From: JACVRW01 sp963808775
GTDB lineage: Bacteria > Actinomycetota > Thermoleophilia > Solirubrobacterales > Thermoleophilaceae
Direction of reading: 5' to 3'
NCBI GenBank assembly: GCA_963808775.1
Contig: CAWEGR010000004.1
Location: 62,001-126,000 of the forward strand
DNA: 64,000 nt
The position numbers and the translations under genes are program-made. Shown here piece by piece: positions 41,624-51,064 of this stretch. Numbering within the stretch: the first letter of the stretch is position 1; each line of letters opens with the position of its first letter. Under the pieces are notes generated by a model that did no database searches, was not told where the DNA came from, and saw nothing but the letters and a program-made list of their open reading frames with translations.

Positions 41624-41842
41624 CTACTTGTACCTGTAGGTGATCCGCCCGCGGTCGAGGTCGTAGGGCGACAGCTCGATCTTGACCCGGTCGCCGGGGA
41701 GGATGCGGATGTAGTGCCTGCGCATCTTCCCGGAGATATGGCCAAGAACTTCGTGCCCGTTGTCCAGTTGGACCTTGAACATCGTGTTCGGGAGGGCCTC
41801 CACGATCTCGCCCTCCATTTCGATCTTCTCTTCCTTGGGCAC
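41624..41842 (-). CDS. infA: translation initiation factor IF-1
   Basis: A 72-residue OB-fold protein that blocks the ribosomal A site during initiation: EMEGEIVEALPNTMFKVQLDNGHEVLGHISGKMRRHYIRILPGDRVKIELSPYDLDRGRITYRYK matches IF-1 along its whole length. Start GTG 41842 (MPKEEKIEM). It is outside the usual ribosomal-protein operon, lying just after a cold-shock gene, which fits the known cold-inducible use of IF-1. Confidence 0.97.
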   Translation of the reverse strand: MPKEEKIEMEGEIVEALPNTMFKVQLDNGHEVLGHISGKMRRHYIRILPGDRVKIELSPYDLDRGRITYRYK

Positions 41843-41856
41843 AGACCGCGTCGCGC

Positions 41857-42060
41857 CTAGATGGCGCGAACGTTCACCGCCTTCGGCCCCTTGTCGCCCG
41901 TCTCCTCCTCGTACTCCACCTTGGCGTTCTCGGGGAGTGACTTGAAGCCCTGTCCGTCGATGCCGGTGTAGTGGACGAACAGGTCACGGTCGCCGTCGTC
42001 CGGGGTGATGAACCCGTAGCCCTTCTCGTCGTTGAACCACTTGACGGTTCCGGTAGGCAC
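41857..42060 (-). CDS. cspA: cold-shock domain protein
   Basis: A 67-residue CSD protein starting at GTG 42060: MPTGTVKWFNDEKGYGFITPDDGDRDLFVHYTGIDGQGFKSL. RNP1 (KGYGFITP) and RNP2 (DLFVHY) are intact. It binds single-stranded RNA/DNA and melts RNA structure. The longer frame upstream of the GTG lacks similarity. Stop lies 14 bases before infA on the same strand, so the two are probably one transcript. A ~140-base leader separates it from the upstream enoyl-CoA hydratase gene. Confidence 0.95.
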   Translation of the reverse strand: MPTGTVKWFNDEKGYGFITPDDGDRDLFVHYTGIDGQGFKSLPENAKVEYEEETGDKGPKAVNVRAI

Positions 42061-42198
42061 GCAATGCCCCTTCCTGCTTGTGCCCGGCCCGTCCATCACG
42101 TTCGCGAATCCGAACCACGGCACCTGCATGTTGCATACAACGCCGGCCTCCGCCGGCCCTTACAGCGCGGACGCTACCAGGGGACGGGGGCGGAGGGC

Positions 42199-42969
42199 TC
42201 AGCGCCCTTCGAAGGTCGCCTTGCCCGGTCCCTCGCGCAGGAAGGTCTCGACCGCGTTCCGGACGTCGCGCGTCGCGAACAGCGGCGCGGCGATGGCCGA
42301 AACGGCGTCGTCGGCCCCGGGGACGCCCCCCTCGCCGTACGCGCGGAGCACGCGCTTCGTGGCGTGGTGGGCGCGGGTCGGGCCAGCCGCCAGGCGGCGC
42401 CCGAACTCGAGCGACGCCTCGGCCAGGTCGTCGTCCGGGAGCACCCGGTTGACGACGCCCCAGGCGGCCAGCGTCCGCGCGTCATAGAGGTCGGCGCTCA
42501 TCACGAACTCGGCCGCGCGTGCCGCCCCCGCGCGCTCAGCCATGCGCTGGGTGCCGCCCATGAAGGGCGACAGGCCGACGGTCGCCTCCACGAGCCCGAA
42601 GCGCGCGGACTCCGCCGCGAAGATCATGTCGCAGGCGAGTGCCATCTCGACGCCGGCGGTGACGCACAGTCCGTGGACCGAGGCGAGCGTCGGGAACGGC
42701 AACTCCTCGAAGCGGTGGGTGATCGCCAGCAGCGTGGCCGCGAAGCCGTGCGCGTCCTCCTCGCTCATGCCGTGGAAGACGTGCACGTCGACGCCGCCCG
42801 TGAAGTACCTCCCCTCGGCGCGCACCACGAGCGCGCGGCAGCCGTCCGTCTCGTCGAGCGCGGACAGGATGTCGGCGCTCATCTCGCGGCTGAACAGGTT
42901 GAGCGGCGGGTCCCCGAGGACGAGCACGCCGAGGTCGCCGTCGCGCTCGAGGTGCGCCCGCTCACCCAC
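42199..42969 (-). CDS. enoyl-CoA hydratase/isomerase family protein
   Basis: A 256-residue crotonase-fold protein. The CoA oxyanion site regions are ALVVRAEGRYFTGGVDVHVFHG and SVHGLCVTAGVEMALACDMIFAAESARFGLVEATVGLSPFMGGTQRMAERAG. The catalytic Glu of hydratases near the GLVEATVG segment is present, so hydration of an enoyl-CoA is plausible, though the exact substrate is unknown. Start GTG 42969 overlaps the HIT gene stop by eight bases. Confidence 0.9.
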   Translation of the reverse strand: MGERAHLERDGDLGVLVLGDPPLNLFSREMSADILSALDETDGCRALVVRAEGRYFTGGVDVHVFHGMSEEDAHGFAATLLAITHRFEELPFPTLASVHGLCVTAGVEMALACDMIFAAESARFGLVEATVGLSPFMGGTQRMAERAGAARAAEFVMSADLYDARTLAAWGVVNRVLPDDDLAEASLEFGRRLAAGPTRAHHATKRVLRAYGEGGVPGADDAVSAIAAPLFATRDVRNAVETFLREGPGKATFEGR

Positions 42970-43375
42970 CGCGGAGCTCCCGGGCGACCGCGGCGAGCTC
43001 GCCCTCCTCGACCTGGCGCGGCTGCCCGGGGAGCCTGAGCGGATCGTCGTCGTAGCGCGGGATGACGTGGATGTGCAGGTGGAAGACGGTCTGCCAGGCC
43101 GCCGCCTCGCAGCAGTTGAGCAGGTTGACGCCGTCACAGCCGAGCCGGTCGCGCATCGTGATCGCGAGGCGCTTCGCGGCCGTCGCCGCGCGCGCGAGAT
43201 CGTCGTCGGGCGCCTCGTACAGGTTGTGCGAGTGGTTGCGCGGGATCACGAGCGCGTGGCCGCGCGTCCACGGGTTGATGTCCATGAACGCGAGGGTGTG
43301 CTCGTCCTCCTGGACCACCTCGGCCGGCAGCTCGCCGGCGAGGATCTTGCAGAAGATGCAGTCGGGGTCGCGCAT
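42962..43375 (-). CDS. HIT-family nucleotide hydrolase
   Basis: A 137-residue histidine-triad protein: DCIFCKILAGELPAEVVQEDEHTLAFMDINPWTRGHALVIPRNH and the triad QTVFHLHIHVIPR. CIFC near the start is a common zinc pair in bacterial HinT-like proteins. They hydrolyse nucleoside phosphoramidates or dinucleoside polyphosphates. Start ATG 43375. Co-transcribed with the enoyl-CoA hydratase gene. Confidence 0.93.
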   Translation of the reverse strand: MRDPDCIFCKILAGELPAEVVQEDEHTLAFMDINPWTRGHALVIPRNHSHNLYEAPDDDLARAATAAKRLAITMRDRLGCDGVNLLNCCEAAAWQTVFHLHIHVIPRYDDDPLRLPGQPRQVEEGELAAVARELRGG

Positions 43376-43386
43376 GGGTAGGCAAC

Positions 43387-44304
43387 CTACAGCCAGCCGG
43401 CCCTCTTGAAGCGCCAGTAGAGGAACGAGCACGCGGAGACCATCAACCCGAGGATCAGGGGATAGCCGAAGCTCCAGCCGAGCTCCGGCATGTGCTCGAA
43501 GTTCATGCCGTAGATCCCGGCGATCATCGTCGGGACCACGGCGATCGCGACCCAGGCCGAGATCTTGCGCGTGTCCGAGTTCTGGCGCACGGAGATCTGG
43601 GAGAGGTTGGCCTGCAGGCTCGACGACAGCAGGTCGCGCATGGCATCGAGCTGCTCGCGGGCTCGGACCAGGTGGTCGTTGACGTCGCGAAAGTACTCGC
43701 GGATCTCGGGCGGGATCAGCTCGTAGCTGCCGCGCGCCAGGCGCTCGACGGGTTCGATCAGCGGCCCCGTGGCCCTGCGGAACTCGAGCACCTCGCGCTG
43801 GAGGCGATAGATGCGCTCGGCGGGGTTCGAGCGGCCGCCGGAGAACAGCTCGGCCTCGACCTCCTCGATGTCGGTCTCGAGCCCGGCGATCGCCGGCGCG
43901 TAGCCGTCCACCACGTGGTCGAGGATCGCGTGGAGCACGGCACCCGGACCCCGGCGCAGGTGCTCAGGGTCCTCCTCGAGGCGCCGGCGGACGTCCTTCA
44001 GCGCCGCCGCCTGCCCGTGGCGCACGGTGATGACGAAGCGGTCGCTCAGGAACAGGAGCAATTCACCGAGCTCGACGACCTCCTCGGGGTCTGCGTAGCG
44101 CGCCGTCTTGAGCACCACGAGCACCATGTCGCCGTAGACCTCCACCTTCGGCCGCTGGTGGGCGTGGATCGCGTCCTCGACGGCGAGTGGGTGCAGGTCG
44201 AACTCGCGGGTGAGGTGATCGAACTCCTCGTGCGTCGGCTCGAAGAGGCCGATCCAGTCGAAGCTGCCCCGGTCGTAGGCGTACGTCTTGCGGTCGACGA
44301 TCAC
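43387..44304 (-). CDS. corA: CorA-type Mg2+/Co2+ transporter
   Basis: A 305-residue membrane transporter. A large N-terminal cytoplasmic domain (FDWIGLFEPTHEEFDHLTREFDLHPLAVEDA) and long helices are followed by two C-terminal membrane helices: ISAWVAIAVVPTMIAGIYGMNFEHMP, with the selectivity motif GMN, and FGYPLILGLMVSACSFLYWRF. Start GTG 44304 overlaps the cca stop (GTGA). It is the last gene of a long minus-strand run. Confidence 0.94.
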   Translation of the reverse strand: MIVDRKTYAYDRGSFDWIGLFEPTHEEFDHLTREFDLHPLAVEDAIHAHQRPKVEVYGDMVLVVLKTARYADPEEVVELGELLLFLSDRFVITVRHGQAAALKDVRRRLEEDPEHLRRGPGAVLHAILDHVVDGYAPAIAGLETDIEEVEAELFSGGRSNPAERIYRLQREVLEFRRATGPLIEPVERLARGSYELIPPEIREYFRDVNDHLVRAREQLDAMRDLLSSSLQANLSQISVRQNSDTRKISAWVAIAVVPTMIAGIYGMNFEHMPELGWSFGYPLILGLMVSACSFLYWRFKRAGWL

Positions 44305-45632
44305 GAAGGGCGATTCTCGCGCAGGTGCGCGAGCGCATCCTCGCGCGTCGCCACCTCGCCCGCATATGTGGCGGCCTCCAACTCGGACACGAGGCCACCG
44401 AGCTCGGGGCCCGGCTCGATGCCGAGCTCGCGGGCGAGCTCGTCGCCGCGCAGCAGCGGCGCGGGCGGGCCGTGCTCGCGCCAGTCGAGCGCGGCCTCCA
44501 TCAGGCCGTCGGCCAGCTCGAGATGCTCCGTGATCGCCTCGTCCGCCCGGCGGCCACGGGTGGCGAGCCGGTCGGCGCAGGAAAGGAGGGTCACCTCGAC
44601 CTCGACGGGCTCGGTGCGCTTCAGATAGCGGAGCACCGCGCGCCGGTCGAGCGGCCGCTCGTGGACGAGGAAGCCGAGCACGAGGTGGTGGCGCGTGAGC
44701 GCGCCGAGGAAGCGGGCGAGCCGCTCGCTCGTCCGCAGGCGCCGGCACAGCGCCAGCACCATCTGCTCGCCGAGCCGGTCGTGGCCGATGAAGGTCACGC
44801 GCCCGTCCTCGCGCACCGCATGGGTCGCCGGCTTGCCGATGTCGTGAAGGAGGGCGCCGAAGCGGATCGCCTGCCCGCGCGTGAGCTCGTCCGCGAGCGG
44901 CTCGTCGAGGACGGCGCGCAGGCGCCCGCTCGCGTCGCGCTCGAGCTCGATCAGGCGCTCGAGCACCTCGAGCGTGTGCCCGTAGACGTCGAGGTGGTGG
45001 TAGTGGCTCTGCTCCACCTCGTGCAGGTCGGCGAGCTCAGGGAGCACCGCGCGCAGCAGCCCCGTCCGGTCGGCGACCGCCATGCCCTCGAGCACCCCGG
45101 GCGCGAGCACGAGCCGGGTGAGCTCGGCGAAGATGCGCTCGCCCGAGCAGCCGGACACGCTCGCCGCGGCCGCGCGGGTGAGCTCGAGCGTCTCGGCGTC
45201 GGGCTCGAAGCCGAGTTCGGCGACGAAGCGCGCCAGCCGCAGCGCCCGCAGTGGGTCCGCCTCGTACGCCGCCGGACCGAGCACGCGCAGCGTGCGCGAC
45301 TCGAGGTCCGCCCGGCCGCCGAGCGGGTCGATCAACTCGCCTCCCTCGCGCGGCCGCGCCATCGCGTTGACCGCGAAGTCGCGGCGCGCCAGGTCCTCCT
45401 CGATGGTCGCGCCCTGGAGCGGCGAGAAGTCGTAGACCCTCCCTCCCTCGCGGTCGATCACCCGCCAGGCGCCGAACGACTCGGACAGCGGGAAGACCGG
45501 CCCGCGCAGCTCGCGGGCCAGCTCGCGCGCCGCGGGCTCGGGATCCCCCTCGACCGCGTAGTCGATGTCGGTCACCGGCCGGCCGAGCAACTCGTCGCGC
45601 AGCGCGCCGCCGACCACCCAGGCCCGGCTCAC
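44301..45632 (-). CDS. cca: tRNA nucleotidyltransferase / poly(A) polymerase family protein with HD domain
   Basis: A 443-residue class II nucleotidyltransferase. N-terminal VVGGALRDELLGRPVTDIDYAVEGDP gives the G-G...R-D and catalytic DxD motif; RRDFAVNAMA and DPLRALRLARF are the neck and body motifs B-D. An HD domain follows (LLHDIGKPATH), as in bacterial CCA enzymes that also hydrolyse 2',3'-cyclic phosphates. It adds or repairs the 3' CCA of tRNA. GTG 45632 overlaps the alr stop (GTGA). Confidence 0.9.
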   Translation of the reverse strand: MSRAWVVGGALRDELLGRPVTDIDYAVEGDPEPAARELARELRGPVFPLSESFGAWRVIDREGGRVYDFSPLQGATIEEDLARRDFAVNAMARPREGGELIDPLGGRADLESRTLRVLGPAAYEADPLRALRLARFVAELGFEPDAETLELTRAAAASVSGCSGERIFAELTRLVLAPGVLEGMAVADRTGLLRAVLPELADLHEVEQSHYHHLDVYGHTLEVLERLIELERDASGRLRAVLDEPLADELTRGQAIRFGALLHDIGKPATHAVREDGRVTFIGHDRLGEQMVLALCRRLRTSERLARFLGALTRHHLVLGFLVHERPLDRRAVLRYLKRTEPVEVEVTLLSCADRLATRGRRADEAITEHLELADGLMEAALDWREHGPPAPLLRGDELARELGIEPGPELGGLVSELEAATYAGEVATREDALAHLRENRPS

Positions 45633-46669
45633 CGCAGCGGCTCGCGCCTCACGCGCGGCAGGAGGCCCGTGGTCACCTCGTAGTTGATCGTGCCGAGCCG
45701 GCGCGCCACCTCCTCGGCGAGGATGCGCTCGCCACCCTGGCTGCCTATCAGCACGACCTCGTCTCCCACCTCGACGTCCGTGTCGGCCCCGAGCTCGACG
45801 GTCACGTTGTCCATGCTCACCGTGCCGACGGAGGCGTGGCGCCGGCCCCTGATCAGCACGTCGAAGTCGTTCGTGAGGCCGCGCCGCCAGCCGTCGCCGT
45901 AGCCGATCGGCACCGTGGCGATCCAGGTCGGGCGCTCGGCCTGCCAGCGCCGCCCATAGCCGGCGCTGTCGCCCTTCTCGAAGCGGCGCACCGCGGCCAC
46001 CCACGACAGGAGCGAGAGCGCGGGCTCGAGGCCATGCGCGCCCGGGTCCTCCTGAAAGGGGTCCAATCCGTAGATGGCGACGCCGCAGCGCACCATGTCG
46101 AAATGAGTGGCGGGGTCGCGCAGCGTCGCGGCGCTGTTGGCGGCGTGCACGATCACGTCGTCGCGGCCGGCGCGCTCGACCCAGTCGCGGAAGCGGGCGA
46201 GCTGCTCGTCGAAGAAGGGATCCTCGCGGTCGTCAGCGGTGGCGAAGTGGGTCATCAGCCCCACAACGTTCGCACCCTGGGCGAGCCGGAGCGCCCGTTC
46301 GACCTCCTTCGTGCCGAGCCGCCCCATGCCGCTGTCGAACTTGACGTGCACGCGCTCCCCGAGCTCCGCGACGTCCTCGGTCCACGCCACCACGTCGGCC
46401 CCCGCCGCGTTCGCGCTCTCGACCTCCGCGCGCGTGAGCGCTCCCATCACGAGAATCGGCAGGTCGATGCCGCCGGCGCGCAGGGCGCGCGCCTCGTCCG
46501 CCGTCGCGACCGCCAGGCGGCTCGCCCCCGACGCCTCGGCGGCAAGCATGGCGCCGTGCCCGTAGCCCTCGGCCTTGACGACGGCGCAGAGCTCGCCCGG
46601 CAGCCGGGCGCAGTTGCGCTCGATCGCCGCGGGATCGATGCGGGCGAGCGCGCGCTCGCCGGGGCTCAC
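45629..46669 (-). CDS. alr: alanine racemase
   Basis: A 346-residue PLP enzyme making D-alanine for peptidoglycan. The PLP Lys is in LCAVVKAEGYGHGAM, the second catalytic base Tyr is in GDSAGYGRRW, and VKFDSGMGRLG, HAANSAAT and TVSMDNVTVEL match the family. Slightly shorter than the common ~370 residues. Start GTG 46669 overlaps the upstream CBS gene stop (GTGA). It sits in the same strand run as glmM, glmS, acpS and nnr, all cell-envelope or cofactor genes. Confidence 0.94.
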   Translation of the reverse strand: MSPGERALARIDPAAIERNCARLPGELCAVVKAEGYGHGAMLAAEASGASRLAVATADEARALRAGGIDLPILVMGALTRAEVESANAAGADVVAWTEDVAELGERVHVKFDSGMGRLGTKEVERALRLAQGANVVGLMTHFATADDREDPFFDEQLARFRDWVERAGRDDVIVHAANSAATLRDPATHFDMVRCGVAIYGLDPFQEDPGAHGLEPALSLLSWVAAVRRFEKGDSAGYGRRWQAERPTWIATVPIGYGDGWRRGLTNDFDVLIRGRRHASVGTVSMDNVTVELGADTDVEVGDEVVLIGSQGGERILAEEVARRLGTINYEVTTGLLPRVRREPLR

Positions 46670-47124
46670 GCCGCGAGCGCTCCAAGCACGTCGACGCGGG
46701 TCACGACGCCGACGAGGCGGCCGTCCTCGACGACCGGGAGCCGGTTGTTGCCGGTGTCGTGGATCAGGCGCGCGGCCTCGCGGATCGACGTGTCCGGACC
46801 GACCGTGTTCGGGTCCTCGGTCATCATGTCCGACGCCTTCGAGGCGAACGCCTTGCGCAGGCGGTCCTCGAAGCGAGTCAGCGGCTCGAGGAAGACGGTG
46901 CCGCCGAACAGGTTGATGTAGTGCGGGATGTGCAGATCGCCCTGGTCGTCCGGCAGGACGAGGTCGGCCTCGGTGACGATGCCGACGCAGGTGCCGTCTC
47001 CGTCGACCACCGGCACGCCGGGCAGCTCGTGCTCGCGCAGCAGCCGCACGACGTCCTCGACCGGCGTGTCGGGCGCGACGGTCGCCGGAGACGAGTCCAT
47101 GATCTCCCTGATCAGCTCGGGCAT
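46666..47124 (-). CDS. CBS-domain protein
   Basis: A 152-residue pair of CBS motifs: EIMDSSPATVAPDTPVEDVVRLLREHELPGVPVVDGDGTCVGIVTEADLV and DMMTEDPNTVGPDTSIREAARLIHDTGNNRLPVVEDGRLVGVVTRVDVL. A DLHIPHYINLFGG linker separates them. It likely binds adenine nucleotides. Start ATG 47124, 12 bases from the large inverted repeat at 47136-47304. Co-translated with alr. Confidence 0.9.
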   Translation of the reverse strand: MPELIREIMDSSPATVAPDTPVEDVVRLLREHELPGVPVVDGDGTCVGIVTEADLVLPDDQGDLHIPHYINLFGGTVFLEPLTRFEDRLRKAFASKASDMMTEDPNTVGPDTSIREAARLIHDTGNNRLPVVEDGRLVGVVTRVDVLGALAA

Positions 47125-47135
47125 GGGGTGCGACC

Positions 47136-47304
47136 CTAGATGATTGCTTTCGAACTCGCGTGCCTCTGGGGGCGTGCCAGAGCGAGCTGAGCGGCGACCG
47201 CCGACGAAGCCGATAGCCGAAGCTATCGGTGAGGAGGTGGGTGGCGCTCAGCGAAGGTATGGCGCGCCATCCAGAGGTGCGGGGGTTCGGGAGCAGTCAT
47301 CTAG
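47136..47304. repeat. 169-bp imperfect inverted repeat centred on a perfect hairpin
   Basis: Both ends read CTAGATGA inward, and each arm of about 82 bases matches the other in blocks: the first 34 positions agree at 27, then GCGyGCCA, then GCTGAGCG, and the centre CCGATAGC-CGAA-GCTATCGG (47210-47229) is exact. It fills the gap between nnr (whose TAG uses the right end) and the CBS gene. It may be a structured RNA, a MITE-like or other palindromic element. Confidence 0.75.
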
Positions 47305-48816
47305 CGCAGCGTCAGGCCGCTCGGCAGGGCGTCGATCACGTCGCCGGCCACCACGTGATCGGCCCCGAAGCGCTCCGCCGCCGCCCTCCCCGCGAGCGCG
47401 TGTGCGAGCGCGCCGAGCGCGGCGGCCTCGAGCCCGCCGAGTCCCTTGGCGAGCAGCGCGCCGATCAGCCCTGAGAGCACGTCGCCCGTGCCGGCCGTCG
47501 CGAGCGCGGGCGTCGCGCCGGGGTTGATCGCGACCGGCCCGCCCGGTGCGGCGACGATCGTGTCGTCGCCCTTCAAGAGCACCACGGCCGAGCTCAGCTC
47601 GGCCGCCTCGCGCGCGGCCTCGAGCCGGTGCGCGCGGATCTCCTCCGACGGCCGCTCGAGCAGGCGCCCGAGCTCGCCCTCGTGCGGCGTGAGGACCGTC
47701 GGCGCCGTTCGCGCGCGCAGCTCCTCGAGGCGGCCGGCGTGCGCGTTCAGGCCGTCGGCGTCGATGAGGAGCGCCACCGGGACCGCCAGCGCGCTGCCGC
47801 GCGCGAACTCCGCCGCGCCCTCGCTGCGCCCGAGCCCGGGCCCGAGCACCACGGCGCCCGCCCGCGCGGCCATCTCCTCCACCACGGCGATCCCCTCGGG
47901 GGCGTGAGCTCCGTCGTCGTCCGGCAGCCCGCGGCTCATCTGCTCGAGCAGGCGCATGTCGATCGCCGCCTGGGCGGGCGCCGGCACGGCCACCTGCACG
48001 TAGCCGGCGCCGGCGCGCGAGGCCGAGAGCGCGGCCATCGTGGGCGCGCCGGTGAGGCCCGCGGAGCCGCCCGCCACGACCACCACGCCCGACTCGAACT
48101 TCGAGCCGCTGCGCGGCCGGCGCGGGTAGAGCGACAGCACGCGCTCCGAGATCAGCCCGGCCGCGCGCGCCTGCGGGGCGCCGCGCGGCACGCCGATCTC
48201 GACCGTCACGACGCGCCCCGCGTGCTCCTTGCCCGGCGCCACGTGCAGGCCGACCTTCGAGGCGTGGAAGCTCGCGGTCACGTCCGCCACGACGGCGAGC
48301 CCCTCGACCTCGCCGGTCGACGCGTCGACGCCGGAGGGCACGTCGCAGGCGATCACCGGCGAGTCCGCCTCACGCGATCGCGGCGATCGCGCCCGCGAGC
48401 GGCTCGCGCGGCTCGCCCTCGAAGCCGGTGCCGAGCAGGCAGTCGACCACCGCCCCGGAGCCGGCCAGCGCTTCCGGCTCGAACGGCCGCGGCGACTCCC
48501 CCGGCAGGCGCTCGAGGTTGGCGAGGGCATCGCCGCGCAGGCCCTCGACGCCGGCCGGCGCGAGCACGTCGACCTCGTGGCCGTCCCCGCGCAGGAGCCG
48601 CGCCACCACGAGCCCGTCACCGCCGTTGTTGCCCTTGCCGATCACGATCCGGATCGGCCCCGGCCGCGCCGCCTCGGCCACGAGCCGGGCGAGCCCCTCC
48701 CCCGCCCTCTCCATCAGGTCGAGCGAGGGAACCCCCTGCTCCTCGATCGCCCAGGCGTCGACCGCGCGCATCTCGGCGGCCTCGTAGAGGGGGTCGAGCC
48801 AATCGGGCAGCGGCAT
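47301..48816 (-). CDS. nnr: bifunctional NAD(P)HX epimerase / dehydratase, frameshifted
   Basis: From ATG 48816 the epimerase half runs MPLPDWLDPLYEAAEMRAVDAWAIEEQGVPSLDLMERAG...GKGNNGGDGLVVARLL...VDCLLGTGFEGEP, then changes frame near 48375 and continues READSPVIACDVPSGVDASTGE and the dehydratase half (SGVVVVAGGSAGLTGAPTMAALSASRAGAGYV, TPHEGELGRLL, VLLKGDDTIV, NPGATPALATAGTGDVLSGLIGALLAKG). It repairs hydrated NAD(P)H. The full fusion is about 504 residues. A one-base indel in GCGATCGCG-type repeats is the likely cause of the break. Confidence 0.87.
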
Positions 48817-48842
48817 CGGCGCCCGGAGACTGCCAGTTCCCG

Positions 48843-49205
48843 TCAGTGCGTGTGCGGAAGCGCGAGCGCCACGGCCCCCGCGGTGCTGTGGGTGTGGGTC
48901 AGGGAGATCGTCACGTGGACGCCGAGCTCTGCCGCGCGCGCGGCGGCCGAGCCGCTCAGGCGCACCTCGGGAGCCGCGTCCGTCGCGACCACCTCGACGT
49001 CGGTCCAGCTCCATGCGGTCAGCCCGAGCGCCTTTGCCACGGCCTCCTTCGCGCAGAAGCGGGCCGCGAGGTGCATGACGGGGCGCGCGTGGCGCTCGGC
49101 GTAGGCGCGCTCGGCCTCCGTGAAGATTCGCTCGGCGAGCCGCGGGCGGCGCTCGAGGGCCTCCTCGAGGCGCGCGATCTCGAGCAGGTCGATGCCGGCG
49201 CTCAC
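48843..49205 (-). CDS. acpS: holo-[acyl-carrier-protein] synthase
   Basis: A 120-residue 4'-phosphopantetheinyl transferase: MSAGIDLLEIARLEEALERRPRLAERIFTEAERAYAERHA with the metal-binding Asp in GIDLLE, and LAARFCAKEAVAKALGL with the catalytic Glu/Lys. It adds the pantetheine arm to acyl carrier protein. Start GTG 49205. Placed between glmS and nnr as in related actinobacterial clusters. Confidence 0.94.
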   Translation of the reverse strand: MSAGIDLLEIARLEEALERRPRLAERIFTEAERAYAERHARPVMHLAARFCAKEAVAKALGLTAWSWTDVEVVATDAAPEVRLSGSAAARAAELGVHVTISLTHTHSTAGAVALALPHTH

Positions 49206-49216
49206 CGCGGCGAGCC

Positions 49217-51056
49217 CTACTCGACGGTGACGGTCTTGGCGAGGTTGCGCGGCTGGTCGACGTTCAGCCCGCGCGCGCGAGCGATGTGGTACGCGAGCAG
49301 CTGCAGCGGGATCACCGCGAGCAGCGGCTGGAGCAGCCAGTCGGTTCGCGGAACCTCCACGACCTCCTCGGCGTACTCGGCCACCTGGCCGCTGCCCTCG
49401 GTCGCGACGGCGACCACGTGCGCCCCGCGCGCCCGGACCTCCGCCATGTTCGAGCAGATCTTGTCGAGCACGGGCGAGTCGGTCGCGACGCAGACCACGG
49501 GGGTGCGCTCGTCGAGCAGGGCGATCGGGCCGTGCTTCATCTCGCCCGCCGCGTATGCGTCGGTCGGGATGTAGGAGATCTCCTTCAGCTTGAGAGCGCC
49601 CTCGAGGCAGATCGGGAGGCCGACGTGCCGGCCCAGGTACAGGAAGAAGTCCGTGTCGGTCCAGTGGTCCGCGATCAGGCGCACGCGCTCGTCCGACTCG
49701 TCGACGACCTGGGTGATCAGGTGCGGCATGTGGCGCAGCTCGGCGCACAGCCGCCGCAGGACCTCGGGCTCGAGCGAGTCGCGCACCTGCGCGAGCTGCA
49801 GCGCGAACAGGTACATGGCGGCGACCTGGGCGACGAAGGTCTTCGTGGCCGCCACGCCGATCTCGAGCCCCGCGCGCGTGAACAGGACGCCGTCGGAGTC
49901 GCGCGTGGCCTGGCTGCCCATCACGTTCGTGATCGCGAGCACCTTGGCGCCGCGCTCACGCGCGAGCCGCATGGCCGCGAGCGTGTCGGCCGTCTCGCCC
50001 GACTGCGAGATGCCGATCACGAGATCGTGCTCGTCGAGCACCGGGTTGCGGTAGCGGAACTCCGACGCGATGTCCATCTCGACGGGGACGCGCGACCACC
50101 ACTCGATCGCGTATCGCCCGACCAGGCCGGCGTGGTACGAGGTCCCGCAGGCCACGATCACGACCCTGCGCATGTCGCGCAGGAAGGCGGGGTCGATGCC
50201 CATCTCGGCGAGGTCCACGCTCGCCTCGCCGACACGCCCGGCGAGCGTCTCCGCCACGGCGTCCGCCTGCTCGTGGATCTCCTTGAGCATGAACGTCTCA
50301 AAGCCGCCCTTCTCGGCCTGCTCGTCGTCCCAGGCCACCTCCTCGACCTCGCGCTCGATCTCGGAGCCGTCCGGCGCGATGAAGCGCGTGCCCTCGGGCG
50401 TGAGGGCCACGATCTCGCCGTCGTGGACGAGCTGGACCTGGCGCGTCTGGGCGAGGAACGCGGGGATCGCCGACGCCACGAAGCTCTCGCCCTCGCCGAG
50501 GCCGACCACGAGCGGGCACTCCTTGCGCGCGCCGACGAGCACGCCCGGGCGTGTCGGCCGACATCGCGACGAACGCGTAGTGGCCGCGCAGCTCGTTGTA
50601 GGCAAGGCGGGTGGCCTCGATCAGCTCGCCGCCCTCCTCCAGGTGGTGAGAGATCAGGTGGGCGACCACCTCGGCATCGGTCTCGGAGGTGAACTCCGCG
50701 CCGTCCGCCTCGAGGCGCCGGCGCAGCTCCGACCAGTTCTCGACGATGCCGTTCAGCGCGATGTGCACCCGGCCGCTCGTGTCCCAGTGCGGGTGCGCGT
50801 TGGCCTCGGTGACGCTGCCGTGGGTGGCCCAGCGCGTATGCCCGATCCCGGTCGAGCCGCGCAGGTCGCCGTTCGACTCGGCGACCGCGTCGCGGAGCTT
50901 CTGCAGATTGCCGACGGCGTGGACGCTGCCGACCGCTCCGTCGGTGACGAGCGACAGCCCCGCGGAGTCATAGCCGCGGTACTCGAGCCGCTGCAGCCCC
51001 TCGAGCAGAAGGTCGCGGCATTCCCGCGGTCCGACGTATCCAATGATCCCGCACAC
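49217..51056 (-). CDS. glmS: glutamine--fructose-6-phosphate aminotransferase (isomerising), frameshifted
   Basis: The first enzyme of amino-sugar synthesis. From GTG 51056, MCGIIGYVGPRECRDLLLEGLQRLEYRGYDSAGLS gives the N-terminal Cys glutaminase, with HTRWATHG and YAFVAMSADTPG. After that the frame changes; VLVGARKECPLVVGLGEGESFVASAIPAFL follows in the next frame with the SIS domains (ACGTSYHAGLVGRYAIE, GISQSGETADTLAAMR, GRHVGLPICLEGALKLKEISYIPTDAYAAGEMKHGPIAL) and the end LAKTVTVE. The span is 3n+1 bases, and an extra G in CCCGGGCGTG near 50547 restores the frame if removed. The gene is normally essential, so a sequence error is likely. Confidence 0.92.
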
Positions 51057-51064
51057 GAGGGGAT

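Noticed and set aside
43072..47527. Short plus-strand frames opposite the corA-cca-alr run
   Set aside because: All lie opposite well-conserved genes and show no ribosome sites or domain features.
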